Source: Gammaproteobacteria bacterium (GTDB taxonomy: Bacteria > Pseudomonadota > Gammaproteobacteria > Magnimaribacterales > Magnimaribacteraceae). Taken from it: a stretch of 5,375 bases of DNA. The stretch's first letter is position 1. Each line of letters begins with the position of its first letter. Positions 1-5,375 of this stretch are shown here, in pieces. Both the position numbers and the translations under genes were made by a program. Under the pieces are notes generated by a model, which was not told the origin of the DNA, searched no databases, and worked only from the letters and a program-made list of their open reading frames with translations. The stretch is taken from positions 13,608 to 18,982 of the forward strand of contig PAOE01000047.1 of the NCBI GenBank assembly GCA_002707915.1, given 5' to 3'.

Positions 1-308
1 GCTTCAAGGGAAAGGAGTTCCAAACTTGAGAGAGAAACTACATCTATTTTTTGTGCATAAGCTAAACCTTGAGCTATAGCGCAAGAAAGTCTTAAACCTG
101 TATAAGATCCTGGGCCAACAGCAACAGCTATCGAGTCAAGATCTTTAAAAGTTAGATTAACTTGATTAATCAAGTCACTTATAATCCCCAATAATTTCTC
201 AGAATGCTGTCGCGGTAAGGCCTCATGGAAATGAAGAAATTCCCTATCATTGTTTACTGAGACAGAACAAATATCGGTTGAGGTTTCTAGAGCGAGAATA
301 TTAGCCAA
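1..308 (-). CDS. tsaB: tRNA threonylcarbamoyladenosine biosynthesis protein TsaB, N-terminal part (cut by window edge)
   Basis: TsaB (YeaZ) is the non-catalytic partner of TsaD in making the t6A modification at position 37 of ANN-decoding tRNAs in the cytoplasm. About 102 codons are visible; the family is usually about 220-240 residues, so the C-terminal half lies beyond base 1. The translation shows the ASKHA-fold start ILALETSTD (residues 4-12), the motif PRQHSEKLL near residues 32-40, and the diagnostic GPGSYTGLR around residues 71-79, followed by a helix containing AQGLA. The start is read as TTG at 306-308, because no in-frame ATG or GTG exists in the visible part and the family N-terminus begins just before ILALE. 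No Shine-Dalgarno is obvious. The TTG directly follows the adk stop codon and is in the same frame, so translation probably depends on ribosomes finishing adk. Family assignment is firm; the exact start is inferred. Confidence 0.93.
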   Translation of the reverse strand, partial: MANILALETSTDICSVSVNNDREFLHFHEALPRQHSEKLLGIISDLINQVNLTFKDLDSIAVAVGPGSYTGLRLSCAIAQGLAYAQKIDVVSLSSLELLSLE

Positions 309-956
309 TTATTTTTCTAGGTCATTAAATATATTTTGGGTTACTTCTTCAGGGACAATTGTTCCATCAACTTTTACATATTTTAATGATTCTTGATCTG
401 AAAGATTCGAATAAAAATCAATCAATGGTGATGTTTGATTTGCATAAACATTCAATCTATCTTTAACCGTATCTGGACTATCATCTTCTCTTCTTATGAG
501 ATCTTCTCCTGTAAGGTCATCTTTTCCTTCAACTTTTGGAGGGTTATAGATAATGTGATAATTTCTCCCAGACGATGGATGCATGCGCCTACCGGACATT
601 CTTTCGATAATAACTTGATCTGGAACGTCTATTTCAACAACTGCATCGATTGCTATATGTCTGTCAATTAAGGCCTGAGCTTGAGGAATTGTTCTTGGGA
701 AACCATCAAATAAAAATCCTTGAGTACAATCAGATGATCCAATCCTCTCTTCTACCAAGCCAACTATCACTTCATCAGAAACTAAAATTCCACTATCCAT
801 CAATGATTTAGCCTCTAAACCAAGTGCTGTACCCGCTTCTACTGCTTCTCTGAGCATATTGCCAGTTGATATGTGCGGAATTCCATATTTTTCGCAAATT
901 GCTTCAGCTTGAGTGCCTTTTCCTGCACCTGGAGGACCGAGAAGTATAATTTTCAT
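309..956 (-). CDS. adk: Adenylate kinase
   Basis: This enzyme converts ATP + AMP to two ADP in the cytoplasm and sets adenylate energy charge. The 215-residue length matches E. coli Adk (214). Visible elements, with numbering that coincides with E. coli, are the P-loop GPPGAGKGT (7-15), the AMP-site STGNMLR (30-36), DGFPR (84-88), and the arginines R119, R123, R156 and R167 that contact phosphates. The lid (about 122-159) is the long form, containing [10 protein letters not shown], with no zinc-binding cysteines, as in Gram-negative enzymes. The ATG at 954-956 is supported by a good AGGAG ribosome binding site 7 nt upstream, the strongest in the window. It begins 2 nt after acpS and its TAA is followed at once by tsaB. 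Nothing is missing or odd. The strong ribosome site suggests that adk is translated more heavily than its neighbours. Confidence 0.98.
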   Translation of the reverse strand: MKIILLGPPGAGKGTQAEAICEKYGIPHISTGNMLREAVEAGTALGLEAKSLMDSGILVSDEVIVGLVEERIGSSDCTQGFLFDGFPRTIPQAQALIDRHIAIDAVVEIDVPDQVIIERMSGRRMHPSSGRNYHIIYNPPKVEGKDDLTGEDLIRREDDSPDTVKDRLNVYANQTSPLIDFYSNLSDQESLKYVKVDGTIVPEEVTQNIFNDLEK

Positions 957-958
957 CT

Positions 959-1339
959 TTACTCTCCTACAACAAAAGCCATTGAAAGTTTCTTAGTATC
1001 AGAGATACTGACATGGAATTTTTTTATACCTATGTTTTTCGCAACTTTATCTGTATTTCCATTTAAAGTTATAAAGGGCTGACCTGAAGGTTTTCGCAGA
1101 ATTTCAATTTCTTTGAGAGATATTCCTTCGGTGAAACCTAATCCAAGGGCCTTTGCAACAGCTTCTTTACAGGCAAAATTATTTGAAATGAATCTTATTT
1201 GATTATTTAAACTTTTACCCTCAATGGCTTTAATCTCTGAATCTCCCAAAACTCTTTCTTGAAATCTCTTTCCATATTTTTTATGAATCGTAAAAACTCT
1301 TTCTTTTTCGAGAATGTCTACTCCCACACCATTTATCAT
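959..1339 (-). CDS. acpS: Holo-[acyl-carrier-protein] synthase
   Basis: AcpS transfers the 4'-phosphopantetheine arm from coenzyme A to a serine of acyl carrier protein, activating it for fatty acid synthesis. The product has 126 residues, the same as the E. coli enzyme. The magnesium-binding Asp is in GVGVDI (D8) and the second acidic ligand is E59 in [14 protein letters not shown]. The segment PSGQPF and the final strand VSISDT, followed by AFVV, are also typical. The ATG at 1337-1339 sits in an ATGA overlap with the recO stop and lacks a Shine-Dalgarno, pointing to translational coupling. In E. coli and many relatives pdxJ lies between recO and acpS; here it is absent. The gene ends 2 nt before adk. 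Family assignment is secure. Confidence 0.96.
   Translation of the reverse strand: MINGVGVDILEKERVFTIHKKYGKRFQERVLGDSEIKAIEGKSLNNQIRFISNNFACKEAVAKALGLGFTEGISLKEIEILRKPSGQPFITLNGNTDKVAKNIGIKKFHVSISDTKKLSMAFVVGE
964..968 (-). promoter_or_regulatory. Shine-Dalgarno of adk
   Basis: On the minus strand AGGAG lies 7 nt upstream of the adk ATG, inside the last codons of acpS. It is the only near-perfect ribosome binding site at any junction here. The others have weak sites (GGA before era, GGGA before the recO TTG, AGGA too far from rnc) or none recognisable (lepB, acpS, tsaB), which suggests that adk is initiated independently and the rest by coupling. Confidence 0.75.
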
Positions 1340-2052
1340 TTTTTACTTAAGTATTTTCTTGTGTTTAAAGTCTTATTTCCTAGATGATAATCTAGAGCTT
1401 TTCTCATTATAATCTTTGCCGAATCTCTTGTTGTTTTTTTTTCAAAGTTACTCTCAGAGAAATTAATGATATCAGTTCCGTAGAAAGTTGATTTATTTCT
1501 AAAATTCTCTTCAGTTTCTAGAAAACCTCTATCAGGGTTGAATATATAAAACTTTTTTTTATCAATTATCTTGTTCGTTTGTGCATCTCTTGATAAGTCA
1601 ATTCCATAACCCATTTCTTGTAGCAAGCTAAGTTCAAAATCTCTAAGTAGCTTTTCTAATACAACACGGTCTCTATTTTGAGATAAATTTTTAAGTAAGG
1701 TCTCATATATATCAAAAACCTTTTGATGAGGATCTTCCTTCTCAGTCGCTTTAAGAATCAACTCATTTATGTACATAAGAGAATGAATCGCAATTCCTTC
1801 AGTAAGGTTAAAATGCTCTGAAACTTCGACACTCGATAAATTTTTAAGTTCATTTTTTCCAGACAGAGAGATCGATAATTTCGAAGCAGGAGTCAAAATA
1901 CTCCGTAAAGGACTTTTCGGTCTCTTTGCGCCCTTAGCTACAGCATTAACTCTGCCAAAAGATCTAGTAAAGAGTTCAACTATAACGCTCGTTTCCTGAT
2001 ACGCCCTAATGTGCAAAACAAAAGCTGATTCAAGAAGAATTTTATTTATCAA
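1336..2052 (-). CDS. recO: DNA repair protein RecO
   Basis: RecO works with RecR (and RecF) to load RecA onto SSB-coated single-stranded DNA in gap repair, and it also anneals strands. The 238 residues compare with 242 in E. coli. The N-terminal OB fold (about 9-80) shows AFVLHIRAYQETS followed by the basic GRVNAVAKGAKRPKS. A helical middle contains LLRDFELSLLQEMGYG, and the C-terminus has the family ending HLGNKTLNTRKYL. There is no cysteine, so no zinc finger of the kind seen in some other phyla. The start is taken as TTG at 2050-2052: no in-frame ATG lies near, the family N-terminus needs about seven residues before AFVLH, and GGGA precedes it by 7 nt. It overlaps era by 11 nt. A run of nine A on the coding strand (1434-1442) keeps the reading frame intact. 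Confidence 0.93.
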   Translation of the reverse strand: MINKILLESAFVLHIRAYQETSVIVELFTRSFGRVNAVAKGAKRPKSPLRSILTPASKLSISLSGKNELKNLSSVEVSEHFNLTEGIAIHSLMYINELILKATEKEDPHQKVFDIYETLLKNLSQNRDRVVLEKLLRDFELSLLQEMGYGIDLSRDAQTNKIIDKKKFYIFNPDRGFLETEENFRNKSTFYGTDIINFSESNFEKKTTRDSAKIIMRKALDYHLGNKTLNTRKYLSKK

Positions 2053-2938
2053 GACTGTATCCCATTGAAGGTAGTAAAGTTTCGTTATCAGACCAACCGC
2101 TTTTTACTTTTACCCAAGTCTTTAACATGACCTTAGTCTCGAGAAGTTGTTCAAGTTCTTTTCTAGAGTCAGTGCCGATGGCCTTTAAACGAGATCCAGA
2201 TTTACCGATTAACATGCCCTTTTGACTTTGTTTCTCAACAAATATAGTTGAATCGATGTATATAACTCCATCAGAATCGGAAAAACGATCTATTGAGATG
2301 CTAATCCTATAAGGCAACTCATCTCCAAGTCTGTTAATACACTTTTCTCTAATAATCTCACTCGTCAAGAATCTTTCAGAAATATCTGTTACTTGATGAG
2401 AAGGAAATAAATGATCACCTTCGGGAAGATAGTTACAAATAGATTGAATCAATCCATCGACATTCATAATCTTCAGAGCTGATATAGGAACAATATCTGC
2501 AAATATTTTTTGTTTATCTATCTCCTCTATAAAAGGCAGCAAGAGATTTTTGTCATCAAGTTTATCAATCTTATTTATAACCAAAATTGGGGTAGTTTCT
2601 TTTTGGATTGATTTGACACGATCCAAATCAGACTCTTCCCAGTTGAATCGATCTAGAACATAAAGGACGACATCTACACCTCTCATAGCATTTGAAGCCA
2701 CTTTGTTCATATAGCGATTTAAAGCTCTTTTTTGACCGGAATGAAATCCGGGGGTATCGACAAAAATAATTTGGTTATTAGCTTCGGTTTTTATTCCGAG
2801 AAACCTATGACGAGTAGTTTGTGGTTTTCTTGATGTAATTGCTATCTTTTGACCTAAGATATGATTGAGTAAGGTAGATTTGCCAGCATTAGTTTTGCCA
2901 ACAATAGAAACATAACCAGATTTATGCAGTTGAGTCAT
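2042..2938 (-). CDS. era: GTPase Era (ribosome assembly)
   Basis: Era is a GTPase that binds the 3' end of 16S rRNA through a KH domain and helps mature the 30S subunit. With the start at 2936-2938 the protein has 298 residues (E. coli 301). G motifs in order are GKTNAGKS (14-21), the switch I threonines in PQTTRHR (39-45), DTPG (61-64), NKID (122-125) and SAL (153-155). The KH domain contains the GMLIGKSG loop and then VKVKSGW, and the tail ends in an MGY segment as in E. coli. The frame stays open upstream to an ATG at 3049, but that 37-residue extension lies inside rnc, is not Era-like, and would displace the conserved N-terminus that begins just before GYVSIVG, so the shorter start is preferred. 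A weak GGA lies 5 nt upstream. It overlaps rnc by 17 nt. Confidence 0.96.
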   Translation of the reverse strand: MTQLHKSGYVSIVGKTNAGKSTLLNHILGQKIAITSRKPQTTRHRFLGIKTEANNQIIFVDTPGFHSGQKRALNRYMNKVASNAMRGVDVVLYVLDRFNWEESDLDRVKSIQKETTPILVINKIDKLDDKNLLLPFIEEIDKQKIFADIVPISALKIMNVDGLIQSICNYLPEGDHLFPSHQVTDISERFLTSEIIREKCINRLGDELPYRISISIDRFSDSDGVIYIDSTIFVEKQSQKGMLIGKSGSRLKAIGTDSRKELEQLLETKVMLKTWVKVKSGWSDNETLLPSMGYSLDK

Positions 2939-3590
2939 AATTGTCCAAAATTTCAAGCATATTATTTGCAGCATCAAGCTCTGCTCTTTTTCGTGTCCTT
3001 CCGGATCCCTCGCAGGAGAGACTGGCTTCATCAACAGTGCATAAAGCATGAAATCTCACGTTCCCATCAGGGCCAGCGCTTTCTTTAGTCCGATAATGTG
3101 GTAATGACTTGTACTTCTTTTGAATATATTCCTGTAGCGAAGATTTAGGATCTTTTAATTCTGTATCTTCTTCTAATTCCAAGAAATCCTTCTTAAATAA
3201 AGTATCCAAAACTTTCAAAGTACATTCATAATCGGAATCAAGAAAAATTGCTGCTATCAAAGCTTCAAGGCTATTACCAAGAATGGAGTTGCCTTGAAGT
3301 TTCTCTCCTTTACCTATCACAACATGTTGATGAAGATTAATCTTTTTAGCAACTAGATTTAGGTTCTCACGACTTACAATATTTGATTTAAATAAAGACA
3401 GTTTTCCTTCGTTAATTGAGGGGTAAGAATTAAATAGTTTTTCTGAAACATAAAGATTTAAAACTGCATCACCCAGAAATTCAAGCCTTTCGTTGTTATC
3501 GCTAGAGGCACTCTTATGAGTTAGTGCTCTATAAAGTAAACTATCATTTTGGAATTTATAACCCAATTCATCGAATAATTCTTGCATCAT
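2922..3590 (-). CDS. rnc: Ribonuclease III
   Basis: RNase III cleaves double-stranded RNA, including the rRNA precursor, as a homodimer. The 222 residues (E. coli 226) comprise the nuclease domain (about 1-130) with signature NERLEFLGDAVL (acidic residues E34, E37, D41), and a C-terminal dsRNA-binding domain (about 146-216) that starts DPKSSLQEYIQ and ends with GSGRTRKRAELDAA. The second acidic cluster reads GNSLEALIAAIFLD: E109 matches E. coli E117, but the Asp equivalent to E. coli D114 is Asn (N106). The protein is otherwise complete. Translation can begin at either of two tandem ATGs (3588-3590 or 3585-3587) that embrace the lepB TGA. The first gives a 4-nt overlap and is annotated here. 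The only Shine-Dalgarno-like AGGA is about 13 nt away, so coupling to lepB is likely. Confidence 0.96.
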   Translation of the reverse strand: MMQELFDELGYKFQNDSLLYRALTHKSASSDNNERLEFLGDAVLNLYVSEKLFNSYPSINEGKLSLFKSNIVSRENLNLVAKKINLHQHVVIGKGEKLQGNSILGNSLEALIAAIFLDSDYECTLKVLDTLFKKDFLELEEDTELKDPKSSLQEYIQKKYKSLPHYRTKESAGPDGNVRFHALCTVDEASLSCEGSGRTRKRAELDAANNMLEILDNYDSTA

Positions 3591-4570
3591 TTAATTTTTG
3601 AATTCCTACTGAAGCTAGGTAGTTCTGAAAAGGATTCCCAGTGCATCCAAATATAATCAGCACGACCAATTAAATAATTTTCTGAGAAATAGCCCCAAGC
3701 TCTACTATCCAGACTATTATCTCTATTATCTCCTATTGCTAGATAACTTCCTTCAGGAACAGTCCAAGAATGTTGTTCATAGTCGCTCAAACCTAAAGTT
3801 CTTATGACATGCACTCCTTCGTCTATAGTTTCTTCAAGCAAATTTTCATTAGAGTCTGAAATCAAAAGCTTTTGCTTTAATTTTTTTCCATTTATCCAAA
3901 TTTCGTATCCCTTTATTTCAACTTTATCACCTGGAATTCCTATTATTCTTTTTACAAATTTCACTCCCAAAGGTGTGCAGCGACTGTTTTGCAAATCTTC
4001 AAATTTATTGAGGAATAATTGTCCTTCAGCCACAGGAAGGGTCGAGATGTCTGGCCTGGCAGTAAGAGGATCGTAATCGCATAGTGTATGGGGGGCTATA
4101 AAAACAGCAACGTCATTTCTTTTTGGCTTAACCAAGCCGCTCAAAAGGAAGTGAGTTCCTGGAAACTTAATACCGTAAGCATATTTATTTACCAGCACAA
4201 AGTCTCCTACCTGTAGCCCTGGTACCATCGATCTGCTTGGTATTTGATAAGGTTCATAAGCAAAAGAACGAATGCACGTGATTGCCAAAAGAATGAAAAA
4301 GTAAGATTTACTTTCTTTTCTTAATTCCTCCAAATCAATATATTTACCTAATAACCAAGAAAAAGCTGCAAAAAAAGTAGCTACAAGAAGGATAAGCCCG
4401 AAATCTAGATTTAATTTAAAAATCTGGTAGAGAATTATTATTGCCAATATGAACATAAAAGCACTAACAATGTCCCTTTTTTTAGAAGATCCGTCTTTGG
4501 TAAACTTAATCCATAGCAGATATCCTATGATTTCCAGGGCTATAGAAAAAAAAAGAGCTGTGGTTATCAT
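3587..4570 (-). CDS. lepB: Signal peptidase I (leader peptidase)
   Basis: LepB removes signal peptides from exported proteins at the outer face of the inner membrane with a Ser-Lys dyad. The 327 residues are similar in length to E. coli (324), but the layout differs. Hydrophobic stretches are seen at about 2-22, 33-52, 56-76 and 89-103, against two in E. coli. Next come PSRSMVPG with nucleophile S114, NDVAVF (152-157), FVKRIIGIPGDKV with general base K207, and GDNRDNSLDSRAWGYF (280-295). Between S114 and K207 there are 93 positions (55 in E. coli), owing to an insertion at about 158-203 with cysteines C164 and C198. The segment from K207 to the final box is correspondingly shorter. The ATG lies 1 nt after the lepA stop and has no clear Shine-Dalgarno. 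The enzyme appears intact and active. Confidence 0.96.
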   Translation of the reverse strand: MITTALFFSIALEIIGYLLWIKFTKDGSSKKRDIVSAFMFILAIIILYQIFKLNLDFGLILLVATFFAAFSWLLGKYIDLEELRKESKSYFFILLAITCIRSFAYEPYQIPSRSMVPGLQVGDFVLVNKYAYGIKFPGTHFLLSGLVKPKRNDVAVFIAPHTLCDYDPLTARPDISTLPVAEGQLFLNKFEDLQNSRCTPLGVKFVKRIIGIPGDKVEIKGYEIWINGKKLKQKLLISDSNENLLEETIDEGVHVIRTLGLSDYEQHSWTVPEGSYLAIGDNRDNSLDSRAWGYFSENYLIGRADYIWMHWESFSELPSFSRNSKIK

Positions 4571-4571
4571 T

Positions 4572-5375
4572 TTAGTCTTGCACTCTTAGAACAGATAAAA
4601 ATGCATCCTGAGGAACCTCAACCCTGCCAATATTCTTCATTCTCTTCTTTCCTTCCTTTTGTTTTTTCTGTAATTTCATTTTTCTAGTGACATCGCCACC
4701 GTAGAGCTTGGCAGTAACGTCCTTTCGATAGGCTTTGACAGTTTGTCTTGATATTATTTTTGAACCAATAGCCGCTTGGATGGCAACGTCAAATTGTTGT
4801 CTTGGTATAACCTCCTTTAAAGCCTCGGTAAATTGTTTACCCTTTAAATTCGCTACTGTCCTGTGGGCCATGTAGGACAATGCATCAACTTTGTCACCAT
4901 TTAAGAGTATATCTAGCTTTATGACATCCGATTCTTCGTACCTATCGAGAAAATAATCTAGAGAAGCATAACCTCGACTTACGGATTTTAATCGATCAAA
5001 GAAATCTACGACAATTTCACTCAATGGAAGATCGTATAAAAGCTCTACTTGACCACCGATATATCTCATATTTACCTGTTTGCCTCGTCTATCATTGCAT
5101 AGTTTCATAACAGAACCTATGTAAGCATCGGGTACCAATATGTTTGCCCTTGCTATTGGTTCAAGAATTGTTTTTATTTTTGAAGTATCAGGTAAGGCAC
5201 TTGGATTTTCAACTCTGCTCACTTCCTGGTCAGTAGCAACAACCTCGTACGCAACAGTAGGGGCAGTTGCTATGAGATCCATACCATACTCGCGATTTAA
5301 TCTCTCAGAAATGATCTCCATATGAAGTGTCCCTAAAAAGCCGCATCTAAAACCCGCTCCTAGTGCTTCAGAGTG
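4572..5375 (-). CDS. lepA: Elongation factor 4 (LepA), C-terminal part (cut by window edge)
   Basis: LepA/EF4 is a ribosome-binding translational GTPase related to EF-G that affects translation initiation, elongation or assembly; its exact role is debated. The frame is open to base 5375, so the 267 residues seen are the last part of a protein usually near 600. The GTPase domain is outside the window. Visible are [13 protein letters not shown] (residues 9-21 of the fragment), TAPTVAYEV, the domain V-like stretch [33 protein letters not shown], and the LepA-specific C-terminal domain with CTD motif YGGDVTRK and the basic [11 protein letters not shown], ending close to [10 protein letters not shown]. 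These match E. coli LepA almost segment by segment. An internal ATG at 5319-5321 is not a start, since the family sequence continues upstream. Its TAA is 1 nt from the lepB ATG. Confidence 0.97.
   Translation of the reverse strand, partial: HSEALGAGFRCGFLGTLHMEIISERLNREYGMDLIATAPTVAYEVVATDQEVSRVENPSALPDTSKIKTILEPIARANILVPDAYIGSVMKLCNDRRGKQVNMRYIGGQVELLYDLPLSEIVVDFFDRLKSVSRGYASLDYFLDRYEESDVIKLDILLNGDKVDALSYMAHRTVANLKGKQFTEALKEVIPRQQFDVAIQAAIGSKIISRQTVKAYRKDVTAKLYGGDVTRKMKLQKKQKEGKKRMKNIGRVEVPQDAFLSVLRVQD

Larger units (their letters stand above)
1..5375 (-). other. Single co-directional operon lepA-lepB-rnc-era-recO-acpS-adk-tsaB
   Basis: All eight genes point the same way. Junction distances from right to left are +1, -4, -17, -11, -4, +2 and 0 nt, leaving no room for a terminator or a separate promoter between genes. 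Co-transcription is therefore inferred, with the main promoter upstream of lepA and outside the window. The lepA-to-acpS order matches the known gammaproteobacterial cluster, less pdxJ. Confidence 0.85.

Noticed and set aside
435..671. Plus-strand open frame of 78 codons inside adk
   Set aside because: It lies antisense within a fully conserved adk gene and its translation shows no recognisable family; a chance open frame.
873..1082. Plus-strand open frame across the adk-acpS junction
   Set aside because: Antisense to two well-supported genes, with no family resemblance or supporting ribosome site seen.
2939..3049. Longer Era with 37 extra N-terminal residues
   Set aside because: The extension is the other frame of the rnc dsRNA-binding domain, does not resemble Era, and the family N-terminus begins close to the ATG at 2938.
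3600..3625. Possible stem-loop at the end of lepB, about 10 nt upstream of rnc
   Set aside because: Only short broken pairings (CUAC/GUAG, GAA/UUC with a bulge) can be drawn and it lies in coding sequence; too weak to call a terminator or RNase III site.
3804..4076. Plus-strand open frame of 90 codons inside lepB
   Set aside because: Antisense to the lepB catalytic region; the serine- and phenylalanine-rich translation is what an antisense AT-rich frame gives.
5319..5321. ATG as the start of a short separate gene
   Set aside because: The frame continues to the window edge with conserved LepA residues (FRCGFLG) upstream, so this is an internal methionine.
5140..5325. Plus-strand open frame of 61 codons inside lepA
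   Set aside because: Antisense to conserved LepA sequence with no family match recognised.
1..5375. Search for CRISPR, IS elements, tRNA or phage-like genes and a hidden novel system
   Set aside because: Coding sequence fills essentially every base with known housekeeping families; no repeats, inverted ends or RNA genes were recognised on either strand.

Overview
The window is a fully packed, single-strand gene cluster from an AT-rich bacterium. All eight genes lie on the minus strand, so transcription runs from base 5375 towards base 1. In that order they are lepA (3' part only), lepB, rnc, era, recO, acpS, adk and tsaB (5' part only). Every identification rests on family motifs that can be read in the translations. 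No RNA gene, mobile element, CRISPR array or clear terminator was seen.

The order lepA-lepB-rnc-era-recO-acpS is the classic proteobacterial (mainly gammaproteobacterial) rnc operon, and adk next to tsaB is also found in gammaproteobacteria such as Pseudomonas. The Adk lid has the Gram-negative form without zinc cysteines. RecO has no cysteine. LepA, Era and RNase III resemble the E. coli proteins along their length. Low GC, one dominant strand and almost no spacer DNA suggest a streamlined, probably free-living marine gammaproteobacterium of the SAR86 type. That taxonomic placement is an inference, not something the sequence proves.

Layout from right to left: lepA (translation factor EF4) ends 1 nt before lepB (signal peptidase I). 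lepB overlaps rnc (RNase III) by 4 nt. rnc overlaps era (ribosome-assembly GTPase) by 17 nt. era overlaps recO (recombination mediator) by 11 nt. recO overlaps acpS (holo-ACP synthase) by 4 nt. acpS is 2 nt from adk (adenylate kinase), and adk is separated from tsaB (tRNA t6A factor) by nothing beyond its own stop codon. No junction has more than 2 nt of non-coding DNA, so any promoter or processing site must lie inside coding sequence or outside the window. Only adk has a strong Shine-Dalgarno sequence; recO and tsaB appear to start at TTG.

The genes serve translation and ribosome maturation (lepA, rnc, era, tsaB), protein export (lepB), lipid synthesis (acpS), nucleotide balance (adk) and DNA repair (recO). 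This is a core housekeeping block and not a new system. The points worth a second look are a LepB with two extra predicted membrane helices and a relocated periplasmic insertion carrying two cysteines, an Asn replacing a metal-binding Asp in RNase III, the absence of pdxJ from its usual place between recO and acpS, and the compressed gene junctions.
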